From contig JAGLDS010000018.1 of NCBI GenBank assembly GCA_023145435.1, positions 1 to 34,257 on the forward strand: a stretch of 34,257 bases of DNA, in the 5' to 3' direction. The notes under the pieces are model-generated. The model did no database searches. It was not told where the DNA came from and was given only the letters and a program-made list of their open reading frames with translations. This document shows, in pieces, positions 7,970 through 16,852 of this stretch; the first letter of the stretch is position 1; every line of letters starts with the position of its first letter. The stretch is from Clostridiales bacterium (lineage in GTDB: Bacteria > Bacillota > Clostridia > DUPQ01). A program made the translations under genes and the position numbers.

Positions 7970-9036
7970 ATAAAAGGATTAATCAATTAAGAAAAGTATT
8001 AACAGATAAAAAATTAGATGGTGTATTAATTACTTCTCGACCAAATACACTATATTTATCAGGATTTCCAGGAAGTGCATCCACTATTTTTATATCACAT
8101 AAACGAGCTATATTTTTAACAGATTTTCGCTATATAGAATTTTCTAAAAAACGTTGTGGTAATGATTATGAAGTTATGTTATATGAAAAAAACCCTCTAG
8201 TATTTTTATTAGAGCAAATTAAAAATGATAAAATTAGTAAAATAGGGTTTGAAGATCAAATAGTTAGTTATGCGTCATATTTAGAAATTAGTGAACAATT
8301 AGATGGCATAGAACTAATTGGCTTAAAAGACGAAATAACCAAATTGCGATTAGTTAAAGAGAATGGAGAAATTAAAACTCTACAAAAAGCTGTTGATATT
8401 GCAGATCAAGCGTTTACACATATATTAAAATATATTAAAGTGGGAATATCTGAAATTGATATTGCAGCTGAGATTGAACATTTTATGAGGAAAAATGGGG
8501 CAGAGAAACAGTCGTTTGACAGTATAGTTGCCTCAGGAAAGCGTTCGAGTTTACCACATGGCCATGCTACAGATAAACTAATAGAACCAGGAGACGGTAT
8601 TACAATGGATTTTGGAGCAATATATAATGGTTATTGTTCAGATATGACTAGAACAGTTTTTATTGGCAAACCTGAACAGAAAATATTAGATATTTATGCA
8701 ACTGTATTTAAGGCGCAAACTATAGCAGAAGATGCTGTTCATAGTGGGAAAACTGGTATGGAAATTGATAAGATTGCCAGAGATATTATATATGATGCAG
8801 GGTATGAAGGTATGTTTGGTCACGGATTAGGTCATGGTGTGGGAATTGAAGTACATGAAGAACCCAGGTTGTCAACAACAGGAAATATAGTTCTAGAAAA
8901 TGGAATGGTTGTAACTGTTGAACCTGGAATTTATGCTCCTAATTATGGTGGAGTACGAATTGAAGATATGGTAGTAGTAAATGATGATTTACCAAAGGTA
9001 TTAACGTCATCAAAAAAAGAACTAATCATTTTATAA
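7966..9036 (+). CDS. Xaa-Pro aminopeptidase (M24 family)
   Basis: 356 residues: an N-terminal creatinase-like domain (about 1-130) and a C-terminal pita-bread metalloprotease domain. All five metal ligands are present: Asp215 (TMDFGA), Asp226 (CSDMTRT), His290 (GHGLGHGVG), Glu319 (VEPGIY) and Glu333 (GVRIED). Removes N-terminal residues preceding proline, recycling peptides in the cytoplasm. It is the gene usually found upstream of efp in Firmicutes; here five genes separate them. The ribosome binding site GGAGG lies in the end of the SGNH gene. Confidence 0.93.
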   Translation: MNKRINQLRKVLTDKKLDGVLITSRPNTLYLSGFPGSASTIFISHKRAIFLTDFRYIEFSKKRCGNDYEVMLYEKNPLVFLLEQIKNDKISKIGFEDQIVSYASYLEISEQLDGIELIGLKDEITKLRLVKENGEIKTLQKAVDIADQAFTHILKYIKVGISEIDIAAEIEHFMRKNGAEKQSFDSIVASGKRSSLPHGHATDKLIEPGDGITMDFGAIYNGYCSDMTRTVFIGKPEQKILDIYATVFKAQTIAEDAVHSGKTGMEIDKIARDIIYDAGYEGMFGHGLGHGVGIEVHEEPRLSTTGNIVLENGMVVTVEPGIYAPNYGGVRIEDMVVVNDDLPKVLTSSKKELIIL

Positions 9037-9052
9037 ATTATAGGAGGAAAAT

Positions 9053-10027
9053 ATGATTATAATGTTAGTAGTAGGAATAGTAGGCGCTATAGCAGCAATG
9101 GTGTTGCTTGGCAAAGAGAAAAAAATAAATGGGCTCAATGTCACAGTAGCTGTAGTTATTTTAGCAATTAGTATAACAGCAAGTTGTGTAAGAATTGTAA
9201 ATGCTGGTGAAGTTGGAATTAAATATGACCCATTCAGAGGTGGAGTTCAAGAAGAAACACTGGGACAGGGAATACAATTTACACATCCATTTGTAACAGT
9301 ATATAAATTGAAAACCACACATAATCTAATTAAATTTCAAGAGTTTTCAGTTCAGACATTAGATTCTGAGTATGCAACATTTATTGTTGAATTAAAGTAT
9401 AATATGACAATAGAAAATGCATATAAAGTATTTAACGCATATAAAGGTATGCCAACTGACTCAATGTTACAGATGGATATTCAAAGTGCAATTAAAGCTA
9501 AAGCACCTGGTTATAATATCTATGATGTTTTAGGTGGTCAGTTTGAGCAATTACGTATTGAAGTAGAAGGTTATTTATCAGAAACTATGCTTGAAAATGG
9601 ATTAAATCTTGTGGCAATGAACTTTATTGATATTGACGCAGGTGACTTGATTGAAAATGCTATTATAACAAAAGGTATTTTAAAACAAGAAAAAGAACAA
9701 GCAACCCAAAGAATTGCAATTGCAGAAGAAGATCAAAAATCAAAAACAATCACAGCTGAAACAGCTAAAAAAGTATTGATTTTAGAGGCAGAAGCAAAAG
9801 CGGAAGCAAAATTATTGGATGCAACAGCACAAGCAGAAGCTATGAGTCTTATTCAAGAACAATTGGCTAAATCACCTGAATATGTAGATTATATTAAATG
9901 GTCAGCATGGGATGGAAAATTACCAGAGGTTGTATCAGGAGAAGCGGGAACTGTTATCCTAGACATGAGAGATGACTCCTCTGACGATATAGCTGTACCA
10001 GCTGATGATGGTGGAGCTGAAAACTAA
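9053..10027 (+). CDS. SPFH/Band-7 membrane protein
   Basis: 324 residues. Two N-terminal hydrophobic segments (about 1-20 and 28-47) anchor a Band-7/prohibitin-type SPFH domain (about 47-200: NAGEVGIKYDPFRGGVQEETLGQG, then the FSVQTLD block). A long Ala/Glu/Lys-rich helix follows (about 210-275, EAEAKAEAKLLDATAQAEA), and the tail is acidic. Such proteins form oligomeric membrane scaffolds and often regulate FtsH or membrane microdomains. There is no NfeD partner beside it, so it is not the classical flotillin/NfeD pair. AGGAGG precedes the ATG. It is the last gene of the yqeG operon. Confidence 0.88.
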   Translation: MIIMLVVGIVGAIAAMVLLGKEKKINGLNVTVAVVILAISITASCVRIVNAGEVGIKYDPFRGGVQEETLGQGIQFTHPFVTVYKLKTTHNLIKFQEFSVQTLDSEYATFIVELKYNMTIENAYKVFNAYKGMPTDSMLQMDIQSAIKAKAPGYNIYDVLGGQFEQLRIEVEGYLSETMLENGLNLVAMNFIDIDAGDLIENAIITKGILKQEKEQATQRIAIAEEDQKSKTITAETAKKVLILEAEAKAEAKLLDATAQAEAMSLIQEQLAKSPEYVDYIKWSAWDGKLPEVVSGEAGTVILDMRDDSSDDIAVPADDGGAEN

Positions 10028-10048
10028 AGTTATTTTATTAAAGCATAA

Positions 10049-10079
10049 AAAAAGCACTTCATTTTTTGAAGTGCTTTTT
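10049..10079. terminator. bidirectional rho-independent terminator
   Basis: A 13-bp perfect stem (AAAAAGCACTTCA at 10049-10061 with TGAAGTGCTTTTT at 10067-10079), loop TTTTT, ending in T-runs on both strands. It serves the SPFH gene on the plus strand and the FAD oxidoreductase on the minus strand. Confidence 0.92.
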
Positions 10080-10095
10080 ACTTGTTTATAATATT

Positions 10096-11478
10096 TTACA
10101 ATCTGTCACTTATTACTCTAGCTACATGAATTCCACTAGCAGAAGCTTGTGAAAGACCACGTGTTATACCAGCACCATCACCAATGGCGAACATATTTTC
10201 AATCTCAGTTTCAAATTTTTCACTTAGTTTTAATCTAGATGAGTAGAATTTAACTTCAACACCATATAATAAGGTGTCCATATTTGCGGTTCCAGGAGCA
10301 ATTTTATCTAAAGCATAAATCATTTCAATAATATTATCTAAATGTCTCTTGGTTAATACTAAGCTTAAATCACCTGGAGTTGCACTAAATGTGGGAGTCA
10401 TAAAACTTTGTTCCATACGATGTTCAGTAGTTCTCCTACCATGAATTAAATCGCCAAAACGTTGTACTAAAACACCGCCACCTAACATATTAGAAAGGGA
10501 TGCAATTCGTTTACCATATTGATATGGTTGATCAAATGGATAGGTGAATCTATTACTAACTAGTAAAGCAAAATTTGTATTTTTGCTTCGTAATTTTTCA
10601 TCTGAATAACTATGTCCGTTAACAGTAACAATACCATCAACATTTTCTGCAACAACATGACCAAACGGATTCATACAAAAGGTTCTAACAATATCACCAT
10701 ATTGTTTTGTGCGATAAAGTAATTTCGCTTCATAAACTGCATTTGTAATATGCTCAAATACTCTAGCAGGGAGTTCAATACGAACACCTATATCAACTTG
10801 ATTATTAATCATACCTAAATTTAGATTCAAACATTTTTCTTTAAACCATTCAGCACCTGAACGTCCAGGAGCAACAATTAAATATTTAGATTTAATTGCT
10901 TTTTTCCCGTTAATTGAAATAATAAAACCATCATCAGTTTTTTCTATATTTTCGACATGTGTATTACATCGAAGGTCAATTTTTTCTTTTATATATTCAA
11001 ATTGTTTAGTTAAAATTTCTAAGTTATGTTCTGTTCCTAAGTGTTTAACTTGAGCTTTTAATAAATGTAAATCATTTTCCAATGCTTTTTTTTCTAAAAG
11101 AAGGGCTGCATCATTTTCTGTGGAGTAACGTTTTTTAGTAGCTCCAAATGAAACGTTAATTGAATCTACATATTCAATTAATTCCATGATTTTTTTATCA
11201 GATAAAAATTCATTTAACCAACCACCAAATTTAGTTGTGAAATTAAATTTACCATCAGAAAAAGCGCCTGCGCCACCGAAACCATGCATTATTGAACAGG
11301 GTTTACAATTAACACAGTGATCTACTTTTTTATCAATAATCGGACAAGTTCTATTTTGGATTTTTTTACCTTCCTCTAATAAAACTATTGATACATCAGG
11401 TTGTAGGTTACTTAGTTCGTATGCTGAAAATATCCCAGATGGACCAGCACCAATAATGGCTACGTCAAATTTTTCCAT
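10096..11478 (-). CDS. FAD-dependent oxidoreductase (COG2509 type)
   Basis: 460 residues. The Rossmann FAD-binding motif VAIIGAGPSG is at 6-15, and the C-terminal FAD motif is AIGDGAGITRGLSQASASG. FGGAGAFSDGKFN (67-79) is the hallmark of the COG2509 'uncharacterised FAD-dependent dehydrogenase' group. Just before it is a cysteine cluster, Cys45, Cys55, Cys58 and Cys61 (CP...C..C..C), which from memory recurs in the family and could hold a metal or serve redox chemistry. The substrate is unknown. GGAGG precedes the ATG. It is a single-gene unit facing the yqeG operon. Confidence 0.85.
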   Translation of the reverse strand: MEKFDVAIIGAGPSGIFSAYELSNLQPDVSIVLLEEGKKIQNRTCPIIDKKVDHCVNCKPCSIMHGFGGAGAFSDGKFNFTTKFGGWLNEFLSDKKIMELIEYVDSINVSFGATKKRYSTENDAALLLEKKALENDLHLLKAQVKHLGTEHNLEILTKQFEYIKEKIDLRCNTHVENIEKTDDGFIISINGKKAIKSKYLIVAPGRSGAEWFKEKCLNLNLGMINNQVDIGVRIELPARVFEHITNAVYEAKLLYRTKQYGDIVRTFCMNPFGHVVAENVDGIVTVNGHSYSDEKLRSKNTNFALLVSNRFTYPFDQPYQYGKRIASLSNMLGGGVLVQRFGDLIHGRRTTEHRMEQSFMTPTFSATPGDLSLVLTKRHLDNIIEMIYALDKIAPGTANMDTLLYGVEVKFYSSRLKLSEKFETEIENMFAIGDGAGITRGLSQASASGIHVARVISDRL

Positions 11479-11570
11479 AATTTTCCTCCATATAATATTA
11501 TATAGTTTGTCATGAATGAATACAACAAGGGGAAAGAAAAAAGCATTAAATTTATTTATGAGTATGTCTA

Positions 11571-11599
11571 TTGATTTAATAGTGATTTTTAGATAAAAT
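11571..11599 (+). promoter_or_regulatory. promoter of xpt
   Basis: TTGATT (11571-11576), 17 bases, TAAAAT (11594-11599), about 30 bases before the xpt start. The leader is too short to hold a purine riboswitch. Confidence 0.65.
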
Positions 11600-11627
11600 A
11601 TTTTATAGTAATTAGAGTAGGTGCAAA

Positions 11628-12200
11628 ATGAAATTATTACAAGAAAGAATAATAAAAGATGGAACTGTTTTACCTGGTAATATTCTAAAGGTTGATAGCT
11701 TTTTAAATCATCAAATTGATGTAAAACTATTAATTGAAATCGGAAACGAGTTTAAAAAACGTTTTACTGAAAAGAGGATCACTAAAGTGTTAACAGTAGA
11801 ATCTTCAGGAATAGCTGTTGCAACAGTCACTGCTATAAATTTCAAAGTACCAGTGGTTTTTGCCAAAAAAGGACATTCTCATAACCAAGATGAAAAGCTA
11901 TATGAAAGTGAAGCATATTCGTTTACAAAAAAACAACCATATGTTATGAAAGTTTCAAAAAAGTATATTACTAGTATGGATACAGTTCTTATTGTCGATG
12001 ATTTTCTAGCTAATGGGGAAGCGCTAAAAGCATTAATAGATATTTGCCATCAGGCAAAATGTAAAATAGCAGGTGTTGGAATTGTAATAGAAAAGTCATT
12101 TCAACCTGGTAGAGAAAAAATTGAAAAATTTGGTTTAAAAATTGAATCATTAGCTAGAATTAGTAAAATGAAAAATGGGAAAGTGTTTTTTATTGTTTAG
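11628..12200 (+). CDS. xpt: xanthine phosphoribosyltransferase
   Basis: Salvages xanthine to XMP using PRPP. The 190 residues align along their full length with the B. subtilis-type Xpt: start [19 protein letters not shown] (57-63), the FAKKGHSHN loop (78-86) and the PRPP-binding motif [13 protein letters not shown] (120-132). The ribosome binding site GTAGGTG is modest. In Bacillus this gene is under a guanine riboswitch; here only about 20 nt of leader separates the predicted promoter from the gene, so riboswitch control is absent. Confidence 0.93.
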   Translation: MKLLQERIIKDGTVLPGNILKVDSFLNHQIDVKLLIEIGNEFKKRFTEKRITKVLTVESSGIAVATVTAINFKVPVVFAKKGHSHNQDEKLYESEAYSFTKKQPYVMKVSKKYITSMDTVLIVDDFLANGEALKALIDICHQAKCKIAGVGIVIEKSFQPGREKIEKFGLKIESLARISKMKNGKVFFIV

Positions 12201-12220
12201 AAAATTAAACTTGGTTTGGT

Positions 12221-12249
12221 TTGACTATTTAATTAGATTTTATTATAAT
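12221..12249 (+). promoter_or_regulatory. promoter of efp operon
   Basis: TTGACT (12221-12226), 17 bases, TATAAT (12244-12249), about 28 bases before the efp start and just after the xpt stop. Confidence 0.75.
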
Positions 12250-12276
12250 TTATTTATATATTTGGGAGGTTATTTT

Positions 12277-12834
12277 ATGATTTCAGCTGGAGAATTTAGA
12301 AATGGTGTAACTTTTGAAGATAACAATCAATTATTTCAGATAATTGAATTTCAACATGTAAAGCCAGGCAAAGGTGCAGCTTTTGTTAGAACAAAAGTAA
12401 GGAATGTTATTACAGGGGCTACTATTGAAAAAACATTTAATCCTAATGAGAAATTCAAAAAAGCATATATTGAAAGAAAAGATATGCAGTATTTATATAA
12501 AGATGGCGATTTATATTATTTTATGGATGAAGAAACTTATGAACAGATGCCACTTAATAAAGAACAATTTGGAGATGCATTACGCTTTGTAAAAGAGACA
12601 GAATCAGTTCAAATGTTATCGCATAATGACAGAGTGTTTGGAGTAGAACCACCTAATTTTGTCATCTTAGAAGTTGTCGAAACTGAACCTGGATTTAAAG
12701 GTGATACAGCTCAAGGAGCTACAAAACTTGCTAAACTTGAAACGGGTACTAGTGTAAAAGTTCCTCTATTTATAAATATTGGAGATAAAATTAGAATTGA
12801 TACTCGTTCAGGTGAGTATATGGAGCGAGCTTAA
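12277..12834 (+). CDS. efp: translation elongation factor P
   Basis: 185 residues, exactly the family length. EF-P binds between P and E sites and relieves stalling at polyproline. Lys32 at the tip of the KOW domain ([14 protein letters not shown]) is the position modified in B. subtilis EF-P. Two OB domains follow, ending SGEYMERA. The ATG at 12277 has GGGAGG nine bases upstream; a longer reading frame begins inside xpt but lies upstream of the promoter and would add 34 non-homologous residues. The stop overlaps the next start by one base (TAATG). Confidence 0.96.
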   Translation: MISAGEFRNGVTFEDNNQLFQIIEFQHVKPGKGAAFVRTKVRNVITGATIEKTFNPNEKFKKAYIERKDMQYLYKDGDLYYFMDEETYEQMPLNKEQFGDALRFVKETESVQMLSHNDRVFGVEPPNFVILEVVETEPGFKGDTAQGATKLAKLETGTSVKVPLFINIGDKIRIDTRSGEYMERA

Positions 12835-13016
12835 TGGATTATTTTACCACTAGAGTGGCTTTACTCAAACAGTTGTCAGCTGATAACATTAATAAGGAGT
12901 TTATAGATAAACTCCTGTTATTACTTGAAGATATGGCAGTCATGCTAGATGACTGTGTAGATTCAGTAGATGATATAGATGATAGATTAACAGGTATTGA
13001 GCAAACTGGAGAATAA
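12834..13016 (+). CDS. CD1247-like small acidic protein
   Basis: 60 residues, acidic (many Asp/Glu), with an amphipathic helical pattern (FIDKLLLLLEDMAVMLDDCVDSVDDIDDRLTGIE). It resembles the N-terminal domain of the clostridial CD1247 family, which is regularly encoded right after efp and before asp23; full-length members carry an additional C-terminal part that is missing here. Function unknown; the helix suggests oligomerisation or protein binding. Start and efp stop share a base, so translation is coupled. Identification rests on position and a remembered pattern. Confidence 0.7.
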   Translation: MDYFTTRVALLKQLSADNINKEFIDKLLLLLEDMAVMLDDCVDSVDDIDDRLTGIEQTGE

Positions 13017-13017
13017 G

Positions 13018-14049
13018 TTGTTTAAACATAATATGAAGGCCACCAGAGAGCATTTCGATTTATGGTGGAAAAGAACTAACAAATTACCGATTCTTAGTAT
13101 AAATTATCCTTTTACAAAATTTTCATATGAGAATATTGATGACTTCACAAATGCTGATTTAAATATTAAGTATTTTACTGATGAACACTCTAAAAAAACA
13201 TTTAACTCCGATTGTTTTCCAGATATATCTTCTTATCTTGGACCAGGAAGTTTAGCAACATTTTTAGGGGCAACACCTGTATATGGTGATAATGTGATTT
13301 GGTATGATGGGGATATTACAAGTAGTGAACAGATCATAAATGCAATAAAAAATCCAACTAAGTGGTATCAATGGAGTATTGAGACTACAAAAAAATATGT
13401 AAATAATATAACTGACTATAGAGTGAGTATGCCAGATTTACAACAAAACTTAGATATTTTATCAGCGCTTTATACACCTGAAGAACTTCTAATGAAACTT
13501 ATTGATGATGAAGTAGAAGTATTTGAATTGTTAGAACTTTTATATGAATTCTGGGATAAGTGTTTCTTTAAACATGCTAATCTAGTAATGGATGATAAAG
13601 GATATACATCTTTTGGACATTATAATATTTTAGGTAAAGGGTATACATCGACACTTCAAAGTGATATTTCAATAATGTTATCTGAGGATATGTTTGATAG
13701 TTTTGAAATGCCTTATTTAATTAGACAATGTGAACGACTAGATAATGTACTTTATCATTTAGATGGGCCTGGTGCAATTAGACATTTGGATAGTTTATTG
13801 TCAATTGATAAAATTGCAGCAATTCAGTGGGTGCCAGGTGCTGGACAACCAGATAATTTTGATAAGCATTGGTATCAATTGTATGATAAAATATTAAAAA
13901 ATGGGAAAGGTATTCATGTATACTTAGCTAAAGAGAATGTGGTACCATTTCTTAAGAGATTTGGAAGTCAAGGGGTTTATATTACTACAATGGTTAGAAG
14001 TGAAGAGGATGAAATAAAGCTACTTGAAGCTGTTGATAAAATTATTTAG
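13018..14049 (+). CDS. uroporphyrinogen decarboxylase-like (URO-D superfamily) protein
   Basis: 343 residues resembling the URO-D / cobalamin methyltransferase-like TIM barrels often labelled 'uroporphyrinogen decarboxylase family' or 'trimethylamine corrinoid protein 2'. The recognisable stretch is SFGHYNILGKGY..., LSEDMFDSFEMPYL, YHLDGPGAIRHLD and IQWVPGAGQP. No haem genes are nearby, so true HemE activity is unlikely. The TTG at 13018 is preferred because GGAG (13008-13011) lies six bases upstream; the first ATG (13033) has no site. It heads a module with ThuA and Gfo/Idh/MocA genes that suggests carbohydrate metabolism. The function is unproven. Confidence 0.7.
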   Translation: MFKHNMKATREHFDLWWKRTNKLPILSINYPFTKFSYENIDDFTNADLNIKYFTDEHSKKTFNSDCFPDISSYLGPGSLATFLGATPVYGDNVIWYDGDITSSEQIINAIKNPTKWYQWSIETTKKYVNNITDYRVSMPDLQQNLDILSALYTPEELLMKLIDDEVEVFELLELLYEFWDKCFFKHANLVMDDKGYTSFGHYNILGKGYTSTLQSDISIMLSEDMFDSFEMPYLIRQCERLDNVLYHLDGPGAIRHLDSLLSIDKIAAIQWVPGAGQPDNFDKHWYQLYDKILKNGKGIHVYLAKENVVPFLKRFGSQGVYITTMVRSEEDEIKLLEAVDKII

Positions 14050-14058
14050 GAGAACGAT

Positions 14059-14787
14059 ATGAGTATTAATGTAACTGTATGGAATGAGTTTAGGCATGAA
14101 GTTGAAATGGAAAATGTAAAGACCATTTATCCTAATGGTATACACATGACTATAAAATCTTTTTTAGAAAAAGAAGAAGATTTAGTTGTTAAAACTGCTA
14201 CCTTGGATGAAGAAGATCATGGATTAACTGATGATATATTAAATAATACAGATGTATTACTTTGGTGGGGACATGCTCACCATGGTGATGTTAGAGATGA
14301 TATAGTCGAAAAGGTTTGTCAACGAGTTAGAGGCGGTATGGGAATTATTATATTGCACTCAGGGCATTTTTCAAAAGTATTTAAGCGATTAACAGGTTCA
14401 AATTGTGGTTTAAAATGGAGAGATGTTGGAGAAAAATGTCGTGTTTGGACAGTTAGTCCTAGACATCCCATTGCAAAAGGCATAGGCGAAGGATTTGAAT
14501 TAGAACATGAAGAGATGTATGGAGAACCCTTTGGTATTCCTACTCCTGATGAACTTGTGTTCCTTTCTTGGTTTAAAGGTGGAGAAGTATTTCGTTCAGG
14601 TTGTGTTTTTAATGTTGAAAGAGGTAAAATGTTCTATTTCCAACCAGGCCATGAAGCTTATCCAATATATCATAGTAAAATGATACAAAAAGTTATTACT
14701 AATGCAACAAAATATGTTGCACCAACATGTGAAATAATTGATACAAATGTGGGTGAATGGATTAAAAAACCTTTGGAGGAAGTATAG
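14059..14787 (+). CDS. ThuA-domain protein (trehalose utilisation-like)
   Basis: 242 residues of the ThuA family, a class-I glutamine-amidotransferase-like fold found in disaccharide catabolism. Visible features are VTVWNEFRHE at the start, LLWWGHAHHGDV (67-78), IIILHSGHFSKVFKRLTG (96-113) and FYFQPGHEAYP near the end. In rhizobia ThuA acts with the dehydrogenase ThuB (Gfo/Idh/MocA family) on trehalose-type disaccharides through 3-keto intermediates. The same pairing exists here, with the next gene starting right after this stop (TAG ATG). AGGAG precedes the ATG. The sugar is not known. Confidence 0.87.
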   Translation: MSINVTVWNEFRHEVEMENVKTIYPNGIHMTIKSFLEKEEDLVVKTATLDEEDHGLTDDILNNTDVLLWWGHAHHGDVRDDIVEKVCQRVRGGMGIIILHSGHFSKVFKRLTGSNCGLKWRDVGEKCRVWTVSPRHPIAKGIGEGFELEHEEMYGEPFGIPTPDELVFLSWFKGGEVFRSGCVFNVERGKMFYFQPGHEAYPIYHSKMIQKVITNATKYVAPTCEIIDTNVGEWIKKPLEEV

Positions 14788-15834
14788 ATGAGTATATATC
14801 GGTATGGATGTATTGGTGCTGGTAGTATTGCCATTAATAAGCATCTAAAAGGCTATGATGCTTTAGATAATGTATCTCTTGTAGCTATTTGTGATGTAAG
14901 TGATCAAGCGCTTATAAATGTGAAAGAGAAATATCCAGATATTCATACATATGAAAACCATAAAGAAATGTTTGAAAATGAAAACTTAGATATTGTAAGT
15001 GTATGTACACCTAATAAGTTTCATAAACAATATACTATTGACGCACTAGAAGCTGGAATTAATGTACATTGTGAAAAACCAATTGCTATGAATGAAAAAG
15101 AAGCTATTGAAATGGTTAATGCAAAGAATAGAACAGGCAAAAAACTAATGCTTGGACTAAATAATCGTTTTACTAATGAAGCTTCCTTTATTAGACAATA
15201 TGTAAAAGATGGAAATCTTGGTAATATTTATTATGTTAGGTGTGGCTGGAGACGACGAAGATTTATTCCTAAAATTGGAGGATGGTTTACTAAAAAAGAA
15301 TTATCAGGTGGTGGTCCATTAATTGATTTAGGTGTTCATTTTATTGATTTAACCCTACATTTTATGGATTATCCAAGTCCAATTAGCGTATCAGCTTCTA
15401 CATATAAAAAATTTGCAAATAGTCACTGTAAGAATTTAAATATTTCAAAAGGAATTGGTGAGTATGATTATGATATTGAAGACTTAGCAACTGGTTTTAT
15501 TAGGTTAGACAATGATGCAACAATTAGTTTTGAATTTTCTTTTGCAATGAATAATGAAAAAGAAGAATATTTTTATGAACTTTTTGGTGATAAAGGTGGA
15601 GTTAGTTTTATAAATGGTCAACTTAAAATTTTTACTGAAATCAATGACACTATAGTTGATGTAATACCAAACACAAAATACCCAAATGATGATTTAAATG
15701 AATTCGCACATTTTATAGATGTAATTGAAGGGAAAGTACCTTGCTTATCAATGGCAGAAGATGGTATTAAGATGATGAGGATTATTGATGCTACCTATGA
15801 ATCTGCAACAAAGAAAAAAGAGGTAACATTTTAA
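14788..15834 (+). CDS. Gfo/Idh/MocA-family oxidoreductase
   Basis: 348 residues: an N-terminal Rossmann domain with GAGSIA (10-15), the NAD-site CEKPIA (95-100, catalytic Lys97), and a C-terminal alpha/beta domain with GGGPLIDLGVHFIDL (Asp180, His184 as catalytic candidates). Such enzymes oxidise sugar hydroxyls, often making 3-keto sugars. GGAGG ends 5 bases before the ATG, inside the thuA-like gene, so the two are coupled. Together with the URO-D-like protein it forms a three-gene module set between the CD1247-like gene and asp23. No transporter or glycosidase is present nearby. Confidence 0.9.
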   Translation: MSIYRYGCIGAGSIAINKHLKGYDALDNVSLVAICDVSDQALINVKEKYPDIHTYENHKEMFENENLDIVSVCTPNKFHKQYTIDALEAGINVHCEKPIAMNEKEAIEMVNAKNRTGKKLMLGLNNRFTNEASFIRQYVKDGNLGNIYYVRCGWRRRRFIPKIGGWFTKKELSGGGPLIDLGVHFIDLTLHFMDYPSPISVSASTYKKFANSHCKNLNISKGIGEYDYDIEDLATGFIRLDNDATISFEFSFAMNNEKEEYFYELFGDKGGVSFINGQLKIFTEINDTIVDVIPNTKYPNDDLNEFAHFIDVIEGKVPCLSMAEDGIKMMRIIDATYESATKKKEVTF

Positions 15835-15873
15835 TAAGGTTATAAAAAGTAAAAAACTATTATGTTCAACTTA

Positions 15874-15902
15874 TTGATTAGTTATACAGTAAACGATATA
15901 AT
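15874..15902 (+). promoter_or_regulatory. promoter of asp23-amaP-nusB operon
   Basis: TTGATT (15874-15879), 17 bases, TATAAT (15897-15902), about 20 bases before the asp23 start. It restarts transcription of the housekeeping genes after the sugar-type module. Confidence 0.75.
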
Positions 15903-15923
15903 GCAGTTAATAGGAGTGAAACC

Positions 15924-16295
15924 ATGAGCGAACTAGGTATGACCACATTAAATCAAGAAGAAAACTTAGGTAAATTAAAGGTAAATGATGAAGTTATTGC
16001 AATTATTGCAGGATTAGCTGCGGTTGAAGTAGATGGCGTTTATTCAATGAGTGGTGGTTTAACAGGTGGAATCGCAGAAGTATTAGGTATTAAGAATTTA
16101 TCAAAAGGTATTAAAGTTGATGTTAAAGGTGAAAAAGTAGAGGTTAATATATATATAATTGCCAACTTTGGTGCTAGAATTCCTGATGTTGCTTGGAATA
16201 TTCAAGAAACTGTAAAAAAAGTAGTAGAAAAAATGACCGGAATGAATATAATTGAGGTTAATATACATGTTCAAGGAATAAATATTCCTAAATAA
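15924..16295 (+). CDS. Asp23/Gls24 family envelope stress protein
   Basis: 123 residues of the Asp23 (alkaline shock / DUF322) family: VNDEVIAIIAGLAAVEVDGVYSM, the GI(K)VDVKGEKVEVNIYI strand pair and the C-terminal EKMTGMNIIEVNIHVQGI. These soluble proteins gather at the membrane through AmaP and affect envelope homeostasis. The next gene is an AmaP-type anchor, consistent with this. AGGAG precedes the ATG. In clostridia an asp23 gene regularly precedes nusB. Confidence 0.93.
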   Translation: MSELGMTTLNQEENLGKLKVNDEVIAIIAGLAAVEVDGVYSMSGGLTGGIAEVLGIKNLSKGIKVDVKGEKVEVNIYIIANFGARIPDVAWNIQETVKKVVEKMTGMNIIEVNIHVQGINIPK

Positions 16296-16307
16296 GTGAG
16301 GTGTAAA

Positions 16308-16841
16308 ATGAGTAAATTAAGAGGACTAATAAAAGTAGTAAATATAATATTTATAGTGATTTTATCACTGACTTTACTATATTTGTTTATTGATGTTAAA
16401 GCTTTTAGTACATTAGTGCTAAAAATAACTAGTGTGGGAATTTTTAGTACCATTAGAATAGTTCCAGTAATTTTCTGGATTCTAATGATCTTTTTAAATA
16501 TCGTGTTAGTTTTAAATTTTGCAAAGAGAGATAAATCAAAAGGAGCTATACAATTTACTAATGAAACTGGAATTGTTAGCATTTCAGCTCAATCTATTGA
16601 AAGTCTTGCCAAGTTAGAAGCTAAGCTTATGGATGAGGTGTCAGATATTAGAACACAAATATTTAGTTCTGATAATAACGCAGATTTAGAAGTGTTTGCT
16701 AAAGTACCGCCAACCGTTTCGATACCAGAGGTGTCACTAAGACTTCAAAACAATATTAAACGTAAAATACAAGATACCACAGGTGTAGAGTTAAAAAGCA
16801 TTAAAATTATCATTGATGGTATTTTAGATCCAGTTAATTAA
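16308..16841 (+). CDS. amaP: AmaP-like membrane anchor of Asp23
   Basis: 177 residues. Two N-terminal membrane helices (about 9-30 and 47-68) are followed by a cytoplasmic Asp23-related domain with the family-like pattern VEVFAKVPPTVSIPEVSLRLQNNIKRKI ... GVELKSIKIIIDGI. This matches AmaP (alkaline shock response membrane anchor protein). ATG at 16308 follows AGGTG directly; an in-frame GTG at 16296 would overlap that ribosome binding site. The gene sits 12 bases after asp23. Confidence 0.88.
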   Translation: MSKLRGLIKVVNIIFIVILSLTLLYLFIDVKAFSTLVLKITSVGIFSTIRIVPVIFWILMIFLNIVLVLNFAKRDKSKGAIQFTNETGIVSISAQSIESLAKLEAKLMDEVSDIRTQIFSSDNNADLEVFAKVPPTVSIPEVSLRLQNNIKRKIQDTTGVELKSIKIIIDGILDPVN

Positions 16842-16852
16842 TCGGAGGAAAC

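Noticed and set aside
11479-11627. Possible guanine riboswitch before xpt
   Set aside because: The predicted promoter leaves only about 20 nt of leader, and no purine-aptamer core is present.
12175-12276. N-terminal extension of EF-P beginning inside xpt
   Set aside because: It lies upstream of the efp promoter and ribosome binding site and adds residues absent from the family.
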